From Sphingomonas phyllosphaerae (GTDB taxonomy: Bacteria > Pseudomonadota > Alphaproteobacteria > Sphingomonadales > Sphingomonadaceae), in the NCBI RefSeq assembly GCF_029623345.1, contig NZ_JAPYKH010000025.1, positions 1 through 49,090 of the forward strand: DNA of 49,090 nt, given 5' to 3'. Positions 23,744 to 32,823 of the stretch are shown here, piece by piece. Positions within the stretch are counted from its first letter, which is position 1; the number at the start of each line of letters is the position of its first letter. The notes beneath the pieces were generated by a model. It saw only the letters and a list, made by a program, of their open reading frames with translations. It was not told where the DNA came from and searched no databases. Made by a program: the position numbers and the translations under genes.

Positions 23744-24988
23744 ATGGCGCGGGGCGCGGACGCGGTGGTCGTCGGCGGCGGTGCCGCCGGGATCGCCGCG
23801 GCGCGCCACCTCCACGATGCCGGCCGCGACGTGCTGCTGCTCGAGGCGGGTGACCGGCTCGGCGGGCGCGCGCACAGCATCGTCATCGATGAAGCGATGG
23901 TGGACCTCGGCTGCGGCTGGCTCCACTCCGCCCGGCGCAACCCCTGGACCGGGATCGCGCGCGCACGCGGCTTCACCGTCGCGACCGATACGGCGCGTTG
24001 GGGCGAGCAATGGCGCGACCTCGGCTTTCCCCCCGGCGATCATCGTGCCGCCAACGAAGCGCGCGAGCGGATGACCAAGGCGGCGCACGCGTTGGCGGCA
24101 GCGCCCGATCGTGCGCTCGGCGCCGCGGTACCGCCGGACGAGCGCTGGCGTCCGCTACTCGACGCCATCTCGCGCTTCGCCAACGGGGCGGCCATCGACG
24201 AGGTCTCGCTCCACGACTGGCTCGCCTATGAGGATGTCGCGACCGACGATAATTGGGCGGTGCGCGAAGGATATGGCACGCTGATCGCAGACCATGCGCG
24301 CGGGCTGCCGGCGCGGCTCGGCTGCGCGGTCACGCGGATCGACCATCGCGGCACGCGCATACGCATCAAGACAGCATCCGGGACGATCGAGACCGACGCC
24401 GTGGTGATCGCGGTCCCCACGCCGGTGCTGGCAGGTGGCGCGATCGCCTTCGACCCGTTGCTGCCGGACAAGATCGACGCCGCGGCTGGGTTGCCGCTCG
24501 GCGTCGCGGACAAGGTGATGCTGCGCGTCGACCGGCCCGACTGGCCGGCTGACTCGCACCTCATGGGCAACCCTTACTCGGCCGATACCGCGAGCCACCG
24601 CCTCTCCCCCTTCGGTTCTCCGCTGATCGAGAGCTTCCTCGGCGGACCGACTGCGGACGCGCTGGAGGACACGAAGGCTGCCGCTGCTTTTGTCGTCGAC
24701 GAGCTGGTCGCCCTGCTGGGCAGCGAATGGCGAGCGCGGCTGCATCCGATCACCGCGACGCGCTGGCGTCACGAGCCATGGATCGGCGGCAGCTACTCGC
24801 ATGCCGCGGTCGGTCATGCCAGCGCTCGCGCGGTGCTGGCGACTCCGGTAGATGAGCGGCTGTACTTTGCGGGCGAGGCCTGCTCGCCACACGATTTCTC
24901 GACCGCGCACGGGGCGTATAAGACAGGGATCGCGGCAGCGCGGGCGATCCTCGGCGAGGGTGAGCGCGACGGCTGTTGCAGCGGGTGA
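23744..24988 (+). CDS. FAD-dependent amine oxidase (flavin monoamine oxidase family)
   Basis: A 414-aa protein with the FAD-binding Rossmann loop VVVGGGAAGIAAARHL (from residue 8), then DVLLLEAGDRLGGRAHSIVI, the GG-R motif typical of this superfamily. A second FAD motif near the C-terminus reads YFAGEACSPHDFSTAHGAYK followed by TGIAAARAIL. These define the monoamine/polyamine oxidase group, but the substrate cannot be told from sequence. No signal peptide is visible. It starts one base after the rpoH stop, so it is almost certainly transcribed with rpoH. Confidence 0.88.
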   Translation: MARGADAVVVGGGAAGIAAARHLHDAGRDVLLLEAGDRLGGRAHSIVIDEAMVDLGCGWLHSARRNPWTGIARARGFTVATDTARWGEQWRDLGFPPGDHRAANEARERMTKAAHALAAAPDRALGAAVPPDERWRPLLDAISRFANGAAIDEVSLHDWLAYEDVATDDNWAVREGYGTLIADHARGLPARLGCAVTRIDHRGTRIRIKTASGTIETDAVVIAVPTPVLAGGAIAFDPLLPDKIDAAAGLPLGVADKVMLRVDRPDWPADSHLMGNPYSADTASHRLSPFGSPLIESFLGGPTADALEDTKAAAAFVVDELVALLGSEWRARLHPITATRWRHEPWIGGSYSHAAVGHASARAVLATPVDERLYFAGEACSPHDFSTAHGAYKTGIAAARAILGEGERDGCCSG

Positions 24989-25264
24989 CCGCTCGACGCG
25001 CGCTACTCCTGCGCAAGCAGGCGCCCAGGGCCACGCAGGTCGCACCTGCAAACCTGGGCACCGGCGTTCGCCGGAGCACGATAACGTTGCATGGGAGGAG
25101 CGGACGCGTCGCGTCCGGCTTCCCGGCGGCCGCAAGATCCACTGTATGGCTTACGCGGCGTGTTGCCGCGGACCGGCAAGCGAGCCGGAACAACTCCGGT
25201 GTAGCGGAGGACGTCGCTTCCAGGCCGCTTCTCACCGCCGCTCGCGCCCGCTACCACGCGTCGC
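24989..25264. repeat. 276-bp intergenic repeat region
   Basis: No gene is supported. At 25004-25030 there is ACTCCTGCGCAAGCAGGCGCC plus CAGGG, a member of the dispersed family also seen near 5735, 30424 and 41837. It is followed by GCACCGGCGTTCGCCGGAGC around 25060-25078, a short palindrome. The mtgA promoter should be in the last 100 bp, but no clear box was seen. Confidence 0.5.
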
Positions 25265-25939
25265 ATGTTTCGCCTGTTCCGGTTTCTGCTCAAGCTCGCG
25301 CTCGGCTTCGTCGTGCTTTCGGTCGCCTGGGTGCTGCTCTATGCGGTCGTGCCGGTGCCGTTCACGCTGACGATGGCGGGCGACCTTGTCGGCGGCCGCG
25401 GCGTCACGAAGGCGTGGCGTCCGCTCGCCGCGATCGACCCCGACATGCCGCGCGCCGCAATCGCGGGCGAGGACAGCAAGTTCTGCACGCACCACGGCTT
25501 CGACTGGGGCGCGATCGCGGGCGCGGCGATGCACAATGCCGAAGGCAAGCGTGTGCGCGGCGGCTCGACGATCAGCCAGCAGACCGCCAAGAACGTCTTC
25601 CTGTTCCAGGGTGGCGGTTATGCGCGCAAGGCGCTGGAGGCCTGGTTCACGCTGCTGATCGAGACGATCTGGGGCAAGCGCCGGATCATGGAAGTCTATC
25701 TCAACGTCGCCGAAACGGGGATCGGCACCTATGGCGTCGAGGCGGGGTCGCTTCGCTACTTCCGTCACGACGCCGATCATCTCACACCGGTCGAGGCGGG
25801 ACGGATCGCCGCGGTGCTGCCGCTGCCCAAGCAGCGGGCGGCGATCGACCCGAGCGGGTTCGTGCGGCGCCACGGCGATCGGCTGGCGCGCTACGTTGGG
25901 GTAGTGCGCCGCAACGGGCTTGATGCCTGCCTGCGATAA
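25265..25939 (+). CDS. mtgA: Monofunctional peptidoglycan transglycosylase MtgA
   Basis: A 224-aa GT51 glycosyltransferase that polymerises lipid II. It has an N-terminal membrane anchor (about residues 7-31), then the glycosyltransferase motifs AAIAGEDSKFCTHHGFDW with the catalytic Glu, RGGSTISQQTAKNVFL, KRRIMEVYLNVAETG and YFRHDADHLTPVEAGRIAAV. No transpeptidase domain follows, which separates it from class A PBPs. It is a stand-alone transcription unit between two repeat regions. Confidence 0.96.
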   Translation: MFRLFRFLLKLALGFVVLSVAWVLLYAVVPVPFTLTMAGDLVGGRGVTKAWRPLAAIDPDMPRAAIAGEDSKFCTHHGFDWGAIAGAAMHNAEGKRVRGGSTISQQTAKNVFLFQGGGYARKALEAWFTLLIETIWGKRRIMEVYLNVAETGIGTYGVEAGSLRYFRHDADHLTPVEAGRIAAVLPLPKQRAAIDPSGFVRRHGDRLARYVGVVRRNGLDACLR

Positions 25940-25970
25940 GGCGGCGCAACCCGTTAGCATCACCTACCGC

Positions 25971-25995
25971 CGTCATCCTGAACTTGTTTCAGGAT
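25971..25995. repeat. REP-like palindrome, copy 1
   Basis: CGTC followed by ATCCTGAA-CTTGT-TTCAGGAT (25975-25995), a perfect 8-bp inverted repeat with a 5-base loop, 35 bp after the mtgA stop. The flanking GGATCCACCGT recurs in inverse near 30351. It belongs to the family described at 30281 and 36049, and may also act as a stem-loop terminator for mtgA. Confidence 0.7.
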
Positions 25996-26110
25996 CCACC
26001 GTGGCGAGAGCCCCGCGGGGCCTGAGTAAGCGGCGCAGTGGATCCCGGGACGAATGGGGGGACGGCAGCGGGGTAAGGTACTGTCAACTCCTCAGAGCTG
26101 CCCTCCCCAT

Positions 26111-26334
26111 TCACGGCGCCGCGCTATCAACCGCGGCACCGGCCTTGTCGGCGATGTCGCCGACGCTCGTCGTCGCCGAGGTGATCGCGCTGTTCTTGGC
26201 GCCCTCGCAGTCGTTGCGAACGAGCAGCAGATACCGCCGACGATCACCGCCAGCCCGACCAGCACGCCACCGCCGCCACCGCGGCGCTCGATCACCGAGA
26301 CGTGCGGGATCTGCGTCGCGCGTTCGTCGCTCAC
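26111..26334 (-). pseudogene. Frameshifted small membrane protein (YtxH-like layout)
   Basis: Two overlapping frames together give one sensible protein. The first (GTG 26334) reads SDERATQIPHVSVIERRGGG, then GGVLVGLAVIVG, and loses sense after 26236. The frame ending at 26111 continues with YLLLVRNDCEGAKNSAITSA, then VGDIADKAGAAVDSAA. Joined, they make a single-span membrane protein of about 74 aa with a helical tail, a layout common in sphingomonads. A single missing base near 26233-26236 explains the break. It may be a true pseudogene or an assembly error. It lies 84 bp after (on the minus strand) nothing recognisable and precedes a repeat. Confidence 0.6.
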
Positions 26335-26418
26335 GGCATCCTTCTCTCATCGAAGTGAGCGGGATAGTGCCAGCGGCGGGCGCTCGTTCCCGCCGCGCAA
26401 CGGTCCGACTGCCTCGTC

Positions 26419-26742
26419 TCAGAACGGCAGTTTGAACCCCGGCGGCAGCGGCAGGCCGCTGGTCATCTTGGACATCTCGGTCGAGGAGACCGCGTCCGCC
26501 TTGGTGCGCGCGTCGTTGAACGCGGCGGCGACGAGATCCTCGAGCATCTGCTTCTCCGAGGGCACGATCAGCGAGTCGTCGATCGCGACGCCGATGATCC
26601 GCCCCTTCGCGGACGCGCGGACCTTGACCAGCCCGCCGCCGGCGACGCCCTCCACCTCGATCGTGTCGAGGCTCTCCTGCGCCTTCTGCAGCTCGTTCTG
26701 GACGTTCTGGGCCATCGCCAGGATGTCGTTGAGATCCTTCAC
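26419..26742 (-). CDS. ybaB: Nucleoid-associated protein YbaB/EbfC
   Basis: A 107-aa protein opening with MKDLNDILAMAQNVQNELQK and carrying the family core EVEGVAGGGLVKVRASAKGR, then IDDSLIV and EDLVAAAFNDARTKAD. YbaB dimers bind DNA and commonly sit beside dnaX and recR. ATG 26742 overlaps the dnaX stop by four bases. recR is not seen downstream on this strand. Confidence 0.95.
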   Translation of the reverse strand: MKDLNDILAMAQNVQNELQKAQESLDTIEVEGVAGGGLVKVRASAKGRIIGVAIDDSLIVPSEKQMLEDLVAAAFNDARTKADAVSSTEMSKMTSGLPLPPGFKLPF

Positions 26743-28382
26743 GTGATACTCCGCTTGGCTGGTTTGGGGTCGATCAGTTCGGCATTCGGAAAGGCTTCGA
26801 ACGCGGCCGCGACGATCGGATGCGCGCGCGCGGCGTCATGCCGCGCCTGCACCGCGTCCTGCTCCGCCTCGAAGGCAGTGGGTGCGCCCGGCGCGTCGGC
26901 CACCGCGATCTTCCACGGCATGCCGGTCGCGACGCGCAGCACCGCGGCAAGCTCGGTGAGCGTGTCGGTGGAGAGCGGGCGCGCCCCGCTCAGCACGATC
27001 TCGGGCGGGGCGTAGCGGACCACGCTGGCGCCACGCTTGAGCCGGACGAGCAATTCGAGCTTGTTGAGCTCGTCGAGCAGCGCGAGCACGGCCGCGAATT
27101 CGCTTGGCACGCGATCCGCCGCAGACGGTGGCGCAGGTGGCGCAGGTGGCGGCGGCGGTGCCGCCGCGGCAGGTGAAGCCATCGCACCGCTCGCGAATCG
27201 GCGTGCCAGCTCGCCCGGATCCGGCAGCGCCGAGGCGTGGATTGCGCGCAACAGCGCCATCTCGGCGGTCTCGATCGGCAATGCGGCGCGCTGCACCTCC
27301 TCATGCCCCTTGAGGAACAGCTGCCACAGGCGGTGGAGCAGCGGGAAGGAGAGCTTGTCCGCCCATTCGCGATAGGCGGAGCGCTCCTCGGCGGGCTGTG
27401 CGGCGTCGTCGGCGGCGCCGACCTTGACCTGAGTGACGCCATGCACCGCCTCGAGCAGCGCGCGGATGACGCCAAGCGGGTCGACGCCGAGGTCATACTG
27501 GCGGCGCAGCGCCGCGAGCGCGCCCGGCGCGTCGCCGGCGAGCACCAGCCCGAGCAGGTCGCGCACCGCGCTACGATCGGAGAGACCGAGCATCTCGCGC
27601 ACTGCATCGGCGCTCACCCCGCCGCCGGCGAGATCGGCGTGCGCGATCGCCTGATCGAGAATCGACAGCCCGTCACGCGCCGATCCCTCCGCGGCGCGGG
27701 CGATCAGCGCCAGCGCCTCGGGCTCGGCCTGCGCGCCCTCCGCCTGAACGACGCGCGCGAAATGATCGGCGAGCAGGGTCGCGGGGATGCGGCGCAGGTC
27801 GAAGCGCTGGCAGCGCGACAGCACGGTGACCGGCACCTTGTTCACCTCGGTGGTGGCGAACAGGAACTTGACGTGCGCCGGGGGCTCCTCGAGCGTCTTG
27901 AGCAGGCCGTTGAACGCGGCCTTTGACAGCATGTGGACCTCGTCCACGATGTAGATCTTGTAGCGCGCCGAGACCGCGGCGTAGCGCGACGCCTCGATGA
28001 TCTCGCGCACGTCGTCGATGCCGGTATGGCTGGCGGCGTCCATCTCGATCACGTCGATGTGCCGCCCCTCCGCGATCGCGCGACACGGCTCGCAGACGCC
28101 ACAGGGGTCGATCGACGGCCCGCCCTGCCCGTCCGCGCCGATGCAATTGAGCGCCTTGGCGATCAGTCGGGCAGTCGAGGTCTTGCCGACACCGCGCACC
28201 CCGGTGAGCAGGAAGGCGTGCGCGATGCGATCGCGCTTGATCGCGTTGGCGAGCGTCTGCACCATCGCGTCCTGGCCGATCAGCGCCTTGAACGACTGCG
28301 GGCGATATTTGCGCGCGAGCACGCGATAGGGCTGCGCGCCCGCGGGCGGCGTCGGGGTCTCGAGATCGAGGGATTCGGCCAT
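26739..28382 (-). CDS. dnaX: DNA polymerase III subunit gamma/tau
   Basis: Clamp-loader ATPase. The 547-aa product has Walker A GVRGVGKTS (61-69), a four-cysteine zinc module (Cys80, 94, 97, 100 in CGVCEPCRAI), the Walker B region IYIVDEVHMLSKAAFN and the sensor FATTEVNKVPVTVLSRCQRF. Domain III follows, then an Ala/Pro-rich linker (about 395-420) and a short tau-like C-terminus. It is shorter than E. coli tau (643 aa). No A-rich slippery run was noticed for a gamma frameshift. Confidence 0.96.
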   Translation of the reverse strand: MAESLDLETPTPPAGAQPYRVLARKYRPQSFKALIGQDAMVQTLANAIKRDRIAHAFLLTGVRGVGKTSTARLIAKALNCIGADGQGGPSIDPCGVCEPCRAIAEGRHIDVIEMDAASHTGIDDVREIIEASRYAAVSARYKIYIVDEVHMLSKAAFNGLLKTLEEPPAHVKFLFATTEVNKVPVTVLSRCQRFDLRRIPATLLADHFARVVQAEGAQAEPEALALIARAAEGSARDGLSILDQAIAHADLAGGGVSADAVREMLGLSDRSAVRDLLGLVLAGDAPGALAALRRQYDLGVDPLGVIRALLEAVHGVTQVKVGAADDAAQPAEERSAYREWADKLSFPLLHRLWQLFLKGHEEVQRAALPIETAEMALLRAIHASALPDPGELARRFASGAMASPAAAAPPPPPAPPAPPSAADRVPSEFAAVLALLDELNKLELLVRLKRGASVVRYAPPEIVLSGARPLSTDTLTELAAVLRVATGMPWKIAVADAPGAPTAFEAEQDAVQARHDAARAHPIVAAAFEAFPNAELIDPKPAKRSIT

Positions 28383-28486
28383 CGCCGCTGGATATAGGGC
28401 GCGGGCCCGCGCTTGTCGAAGGATGCGGACGCGATGAGGCTCATGCCGGTGCGCCGGTCAATGCCGTAGGCGCAACGACGCCGTGC

Positions 28487-28512
28487 CGGGGTCGGCGGAT
28501 GCACCGACCCCG
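28487..28512 (-). terminator. Stem-loop downstream of alanine dehydrogenase
   Basis: A perfect 9-bp stem (28487-28495 with 28504-28512; core GGGGTCGG/CCGACCCC) with an 8-base loop, 44 bp beyond the ald stop. It lacks a U tract. It also sits between ald and the start of dnaX on the same strand. Confidence 0.45.
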
Positions 28513-28555
28513 AACCCGCGATGGTCACAGCACCGCGGCGACGTGCGCCGCAGCC

Positions 28556-29641
28556 TCACCCCTGCCCGAGCGCCTCCGCCACGACGCGGTTGACGATCCG
28601 CCCGCCGCGCACGTTGACGCCCTCCATCAGCCCGGCGTCCGCCTCGGCTGCGGCATAGCCCTTGTCGGCCAGCGCAAGACCGTACGGCAAGGTCGCATTG
28701 TTGAGCGCGTGGCTCGAGGTGAGCGGCACCGCGCCGGGCATGTTGGCGACGCAATAATGGATCACGCCGTCGACCTCATAGGTCGGCTCGGCGTGCGTGG
28801 TGGCGTGGCTGGTCTCGAAGCAGCCGCCCTGGTCGATCGCGACGTCGACCAGCACCGCGCGCGGCTTCATCAGCGCCAGCATCGGCCGGGTCACCAGCTT
28901 GGGCGCCGACGCGCCCGGGATCAGCACGGCGCCGATCACCGCATCGGCCTCCGCCACCTCATGCTCGATCGCCTCGAGCGTCGAGACGCGCGTGCGCACG
29001 CGCCCGGCGAAGAGCTCGTCGAGCTCGCGCAACCGCGGGATCGAGCGGTCGATCACGGTGACCTCGGCGCCGAGCCCGACCGCCATGCGCGCCGCATGGG
29101 TGCCGACCACGCCACCACCGAGAACAACGATCCGTGCCGGCTGCACGCCCGGCACGCCGCCGATCAGCACGCCGCGCCCGCCATTGACCGCCTTGAGCGC
29201 GGTGCCCGCCGCCTCAATCGACAGCCTGCCCGCGACCTCGCTCATCGGCGCGAGCAGCGGCAGGTGGCCGCGCTGGTCGGTCACCGTCTCATAGGCCACC
29301 GCGGTAACGCCCGAAGCCATCAGCCCCTTGGCCTGCTCGGGATCGGGCGCGAGGTGGAGATAGGTGAAGAGGATCTGGTCGTCGCGCAGCTGCACCCACT
29401 CGCTCGGCTGCGGCTCCTTGACCTTGACGATCATCTGCGTGGTGGCGAACACCTCCTCGGCGGTGTCGACGATGGCGGCGCCGGCGGCGCGATAGGCCTG
29501 GTCGTCGGCGGCGATCCCTGCGCCGGCACCGGTCTGGACCACCACCTCATGGCCGCGCGCAACATATTCACGCACCGCGCCGGGTGTGAGGCCGACACGA
29601 TATTCGTGATTCTTGATCTCCTTGGGTACGCCGACGCGCAT
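28556..29641 (-). CDS. ald: Alanine dehydrogenase
   Basis: NAD-dependent oxidative deamination of L-alanine to pyruvate. The 361-aa product starts MRVGVPKEIKNHEYRVGLTP. Substrate-site residues are in their usual places: Arg15, Lys75 in VKVKEP and His96 in YLHLAPD. The NAD loop reads IVVLGGGVVGTHAARMAVGL. ATG 29641 follows a GAGGAG site; the longer open frame crosses the palindrome and is rejected. It is divergent from an Lrp-type regulator, 112 bp away, the arrangement seen for AldR-controlled ald genes. Confidence 0.96.
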   Translation of the reverse strand: MRVGVPKEIKNHEYRVGLTPGAVREYVARGHEVVVQTGAGAGIAADDQAYRAAGAAIVDTAEEVFATTQMIVKVKEPQPSEWVQLRDDQILFTYLHLAPDPEQAKGLMASGVTAVAYETVTDQRGHLPLLAPMSEVAGRLSIEAAGTALKAVNGGRGVLIGGVPGVQPARIVVLGGGVVGTHAARMAVGLGAEVTVIDRSIPRLRELDELFAGRVRTRVSTLEAIEHEVAEADAVIGAVLIPGASAPKLVTRPMLALMKPRAVLVDVAIDQGGCFETSHATTHAEPTYEVDGVIHYCVANMPGAVPLTSSHALNNATLPYGLALADKGYAAAEADAGLMEGVNVRGGRIVNRVVAEALGQG

Positions 29642-29654
29642 GTTCCAGGCTCCT

Positions 29655-29674
29655 CTATCCTGCGCGCAGGATAG
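29655..29674. promoter_or_regulatory. Perfect 20-bp palindrome between ald and Lrp-type gene
   Basis: CTATCCTGCGCGCAGGATAG is a perfect inverted repeat. It lies 14 bp before the ald start codon and touches its ribosome-binding site. This is a strong candidate operator for the divergent Lrp-type regulator, or a 5'-UTR hairpin that hides the ribosome-binding site. Confidence 0.6.
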
Positions 29675-29753
29675 CGCGGCGGCCGCGCCGAGTCCGCGCG
29701 AAGAGGCTGGCATGCAGGTGGCTGCGCACCGAGTTCATACGCTAAGGGAAATC

Positions 29754-30236
29754 ATGGCGCAGGAATCCACCGCTCTCGACCGAATCGACCGCCGCCTGAT
29801 CGCGCTGCTGCTCGGCAACGCGCGCGCAACCGCCTTCACGCTCGCCGAAGCGATCGGCCGCTCCGCCACCGCGGTCGCACGGCGCCAGCGTGCGCTGGAG
29901 GAAGCCGGCGTGATCACCGGCTATGCTGCGCGGCTTGACCTCGCCAAGCTGGGCTGCGCGACGATCGTCCACATCAAGGTGACGCTGGAGAGCCAGCGCA
30001 AGGACGTGCTCGACTCGTTCGAGCAGGCGATCGCGGCGAGCCCCTCGGTGGTGCGCTGTGACCTGATGTCGGGCAGCTACGATTATCTGGTGACCGTGCG
30101 GGCGCGCGACCTCAGCGACTTCGCACGAATTCACCGCGAAGAACTGTCGCGGCTGCCGGGAGTGACGCAGATGGAATCGGGCTTCGTGCTGCGCGAGGTG
30201 GTCGCGCCGCGGCTGCCGCTGACGCTGCTGGAGTGA
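29754..30236 (+). CDS. Lrp/AsnC-family transcriptional regulator (likely controls ald)
   Basis: A 160-aa protein. The N-terminal helix-turn-helix reads TALDRIDRRLIALLLGNARA and TLAEAIGRSATAVARRQRAL, then EEAGVITGY. The RAM ligand-binding domain follows, with GCATIVHIKVTLE, SVVRCDLMSGSYDYLVTVRA and LPGVTQMESGFVLREVV. Proteins of this type sense amino acids. Divergent placement next to ald makes alanine the likely effector. ATG 29754 is the start giving the normal family length; the frame extends upstream across the intergenic region. Confidence 0.9.
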   Translation: MAQESTALDRIDRRLIALLLGNARATAFTLAEAIGRSATAVARRQRALEEAGVITGYAARLDLAKLGCATIVHIKVTLESQRKDVLDSFEQAIAASPSVVRCDLMSGSYDYLVTVRARDLSDFARIHREELSRLPGVTQMESGFVLREVVAPRLPLTLLE

Positions 30237-30280
30237 GGCGCGAGACGGTTGATGGGCGTTGCGCCCATAAACCCTCGGCT

Positions 30281-30382
30281 GGCGTCATCCTGAACTCGTT
30301 TCAGGGTTTACAGTGCGGCGTACTCAGCGGCGGGGGGGCGCTTGCGGGACGGTGGATCCTGAAACGAGTTCAGGATGACGCC
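30281..30382. repeat. REP-like inverted pair with perfect 25-bp arms
   Basis: The left arm 30281-30305 and right arm 30358-30382 are exact reverse complements over 25 bases, enclosing 52 bp. Each arm is itself a palindrome of type CCTGAA-CTCGT-TTCAGG. The structure could fold into a large cruciform. Single or paired relatives lie at 25971 and 36049. Confidence 0.8.
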
Positions 30383-30420
30383 GCTTGAGAGGGGGTAGGC
30401 GCTTGCCCGCGGAGCGCACC

Positions 30421-30505
30421 GTGTTCCTGCGCCCGTAAGAACCCAGGGCCAAGAGCGTCGCGCTCCATCACCCTGGGCTACTGCCTGCGCAGGGCCACGC
30501 GCCGC
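30421..30505. repeat. Second intergenic repeat next to the inverted pair
   Basis: GTTCCTGCGCCCGTAAGAAC plus CCAGGGCC, then ACCCTGGGCTACTGCCTGCG plus CAGGGCCACG, form an imperfect inverted structure. It is related to the CTCCTGCGCA-CAGG family found near 5735, 25004 and 41837. No gene is seen in 30237-30519. Confidence 0.5.
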
Positions 30506-30519
30506 GTGACACGCCTCAC

Positions 30520-31209
30520 TCACGCCATCGCGCGAAGGTCCTCAGTCACCTCGCCATAAGCCGCCACCTCGGCCTCGTGCCCTTCCTCACGGAACGTCTC
30601 GGCCAGCGCCGCCGCTTCCCACTCGCGCGGCGCCGGATGCGCCAGCAGCGTCTCGACCCAGCGCGCGCCCGCCGCACCGACGTCGATCCCCCATGCGCGA
30701 ACGCGGAACGCCACCGGCGCGTAGAAGGCGTCGACCGCGGTGAAGCGCTCACCCGCCAGCCACGGTCCGCCACAGCGCGACAGCCCCTCGTCCCACAGTT
30801 CGCTGATCCGCGCGACGTCGCGCGCGAGCGCCTCCGAGCCGTGTGTCGGTCTGATCCTTTGCCCCACCGTCATCGTCCGCTCGCGCCGCAGCGCGCCGAA
30901 GCCGCCGTGCATCTCCGCCACCGCGCAGAACGCCCATGCGCGCGCTGCCCCGTCCGCCGGCCACACGCCGGGGTGGCGCTCGGCCAGGTACAAGGCGATG
31001 CCGAGCGAGTCCCATACCGTCCGCTCGCCGTCGAGCAGCACCGGCACCTGGCCGGTCGGCGAGAAGGCGCGGAACGCTTCATGATTGTCCAGCGAGGCAA
31101 ACGGCTCGATCCGGTCCTCGAAGGCGATGCCGAGCACGCGCATCAGCAGCCACGGCCGCAGCGACCAGCTCGAATAATTCCGGTTGGCGGTGATCAGCGT
31201 GTACGCCAT
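30520..31209 (-). CDS. Glutathione S-transferase family protein
   Basis: A 229-aa protein with an N-terminal thioredoxin-fold domain: YTLITANRNYSSWSLRPWLL with a likely catalytic Ser, the cis-Pro motif SPTGQVPVLLDGERTVWDSL, and IALYLAERHP. A helical C-terminal domain follows (AFCAVAEMHGGFGALRRERT and WLAGERFTAVDAFYAPVAFR). It is the last gene of a minus-strand run, four bases after scoB. Substrate unknown. Confidence 0.92.
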   Translation of the reverse strand: MAYTLITANRNYSSWSLRPWLLMRVLGIAFEDRIEPFASLDNHEAFRAFSPTGQVPVLLDGERTVWDSLGIALYLAERHPGVWPADGAARAWAFCAVAEMHGGFGALRRERTMTVGQRIRPTHGSEALARDVARISELWDEGLSRCGGPWLAGERFTAVDAFYAPVAFRVRAWGIDVGAAGARWVETLLAHPAPREWEAAALAETFREEGHEAEVAAYGEVTEDLRAMA

Positions 31210-31213
31210 CGCA

Positions 31214-31863
<650 letters not shown>

Positions 31864-31864
<1 letters not shown>

Positions 31865-32823
31865 CACTTCGCTCCTTGAGCCGGGTCGTCGCCCCAGCGC
31901 TTGTCCTGCGGGAAGGTCTCGTCCCAGCCGGTGCCGAGCCCGGTGCCGTAGACCGGGTTGGGCAGCACAAACCAGCCCTGTCCCCAGCGCGCCTGAATCG
32001 GCCCGACGCTGGCGAGCAAGCGGCGGCCGAGCGCGGGCGCCGGTCCGGGCGGATTGAACAGATCCGCGAAGTCGCCGAGCTGGTCGCCGACGAGCGCGAG
32101 CACGCAATAATGTTTGGCGATCTCGAGCCGGCGCCCGTCCTTGCCCGAGCGGCCGTCGACGTCGCCCTTGAGGTAGAGCGTGTCACCGTGGCGGAACTCG
32201 CCCAGCCCCGCCGAACGCAACGCCGCGGCGGTGGCGGCGGCGTTGTCGGCGGAGCGGTTGCTGTTGATCACCATCGTCACGCCGAGCGCGCGCAGCTGGC
32301 GGAACGCCGCCACCGCGCCGGGCACCGCGACGACCTTGTCGGCGCCGGTCCGCTCCCAGCGATCCCAGCGCTTGGCGTCAAAGGCCGCACCGGTGCGCGC
32401 GTCGTTATATTCATAGCCGAGGTTGAGCACCGCGGTTTCGTCCATGTCGAGCACCACCGCGGGCGGCAGCGCGCTGCACGGGATCGTCTCGGCGCTCGCC
32501 GCGGTCGCGCCCGGCACCAGCACCGCCGAATTGGGCCAGCGCGGCAGCGTACCGGCGCGGCGTTCGGTCGGCAGCCGGCCGCGACGGTCGCGCGCGCGCT
32601 CGACCACGTCGCGGACATAGGCGGTGAGCGCATTATAGGTCTGCTCGCTCAGCGCCGCGGCCTCGGCTGAGCCGTACAGATAGGCCATCGCCCCGGCCGG
32701 CAGTGCAGGGGGCGCCTCGGCGGTGACGTTCACCGCCCGCGGCGGAGGACGTTCGGGGCGCGCGGTCGCGCAACCGGCGAGCAGCGCCGCTGCCGCGGCC
32801 GGTACGAAAAGCCGTGATGTCAC
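31864..32823 (-). CDS. HAD-superfamily acid phosphatase, lipoprotein (class C/P4-like)
   Basis: A 319-aa envelope protein. The start is GTG 32823, overlapping the scoA stop by four bases. The signal peptide ends in LLAGC (Cys18), so it should be lipid-anchored. HAD motif I is VVLDMDETAVLN, with motif II in VINSNRS, the conserved Lys in YLKGD and motif IV in LVGDQLGDFADL. Motif set and size fit the acid phosphatase subfamily IIIB including lipoprotein e(P4). It lies inside a CoA-transferase operon, an unusual place. Confidence 0.88.

Noticed and set aside
30252..30266. TGGGCG-TTG-CGCCCA hairpin after the Lrp-type gene as an intrinsic terminator
   Set aside because: Short stem and no following U tract; too weak to list as a feature.
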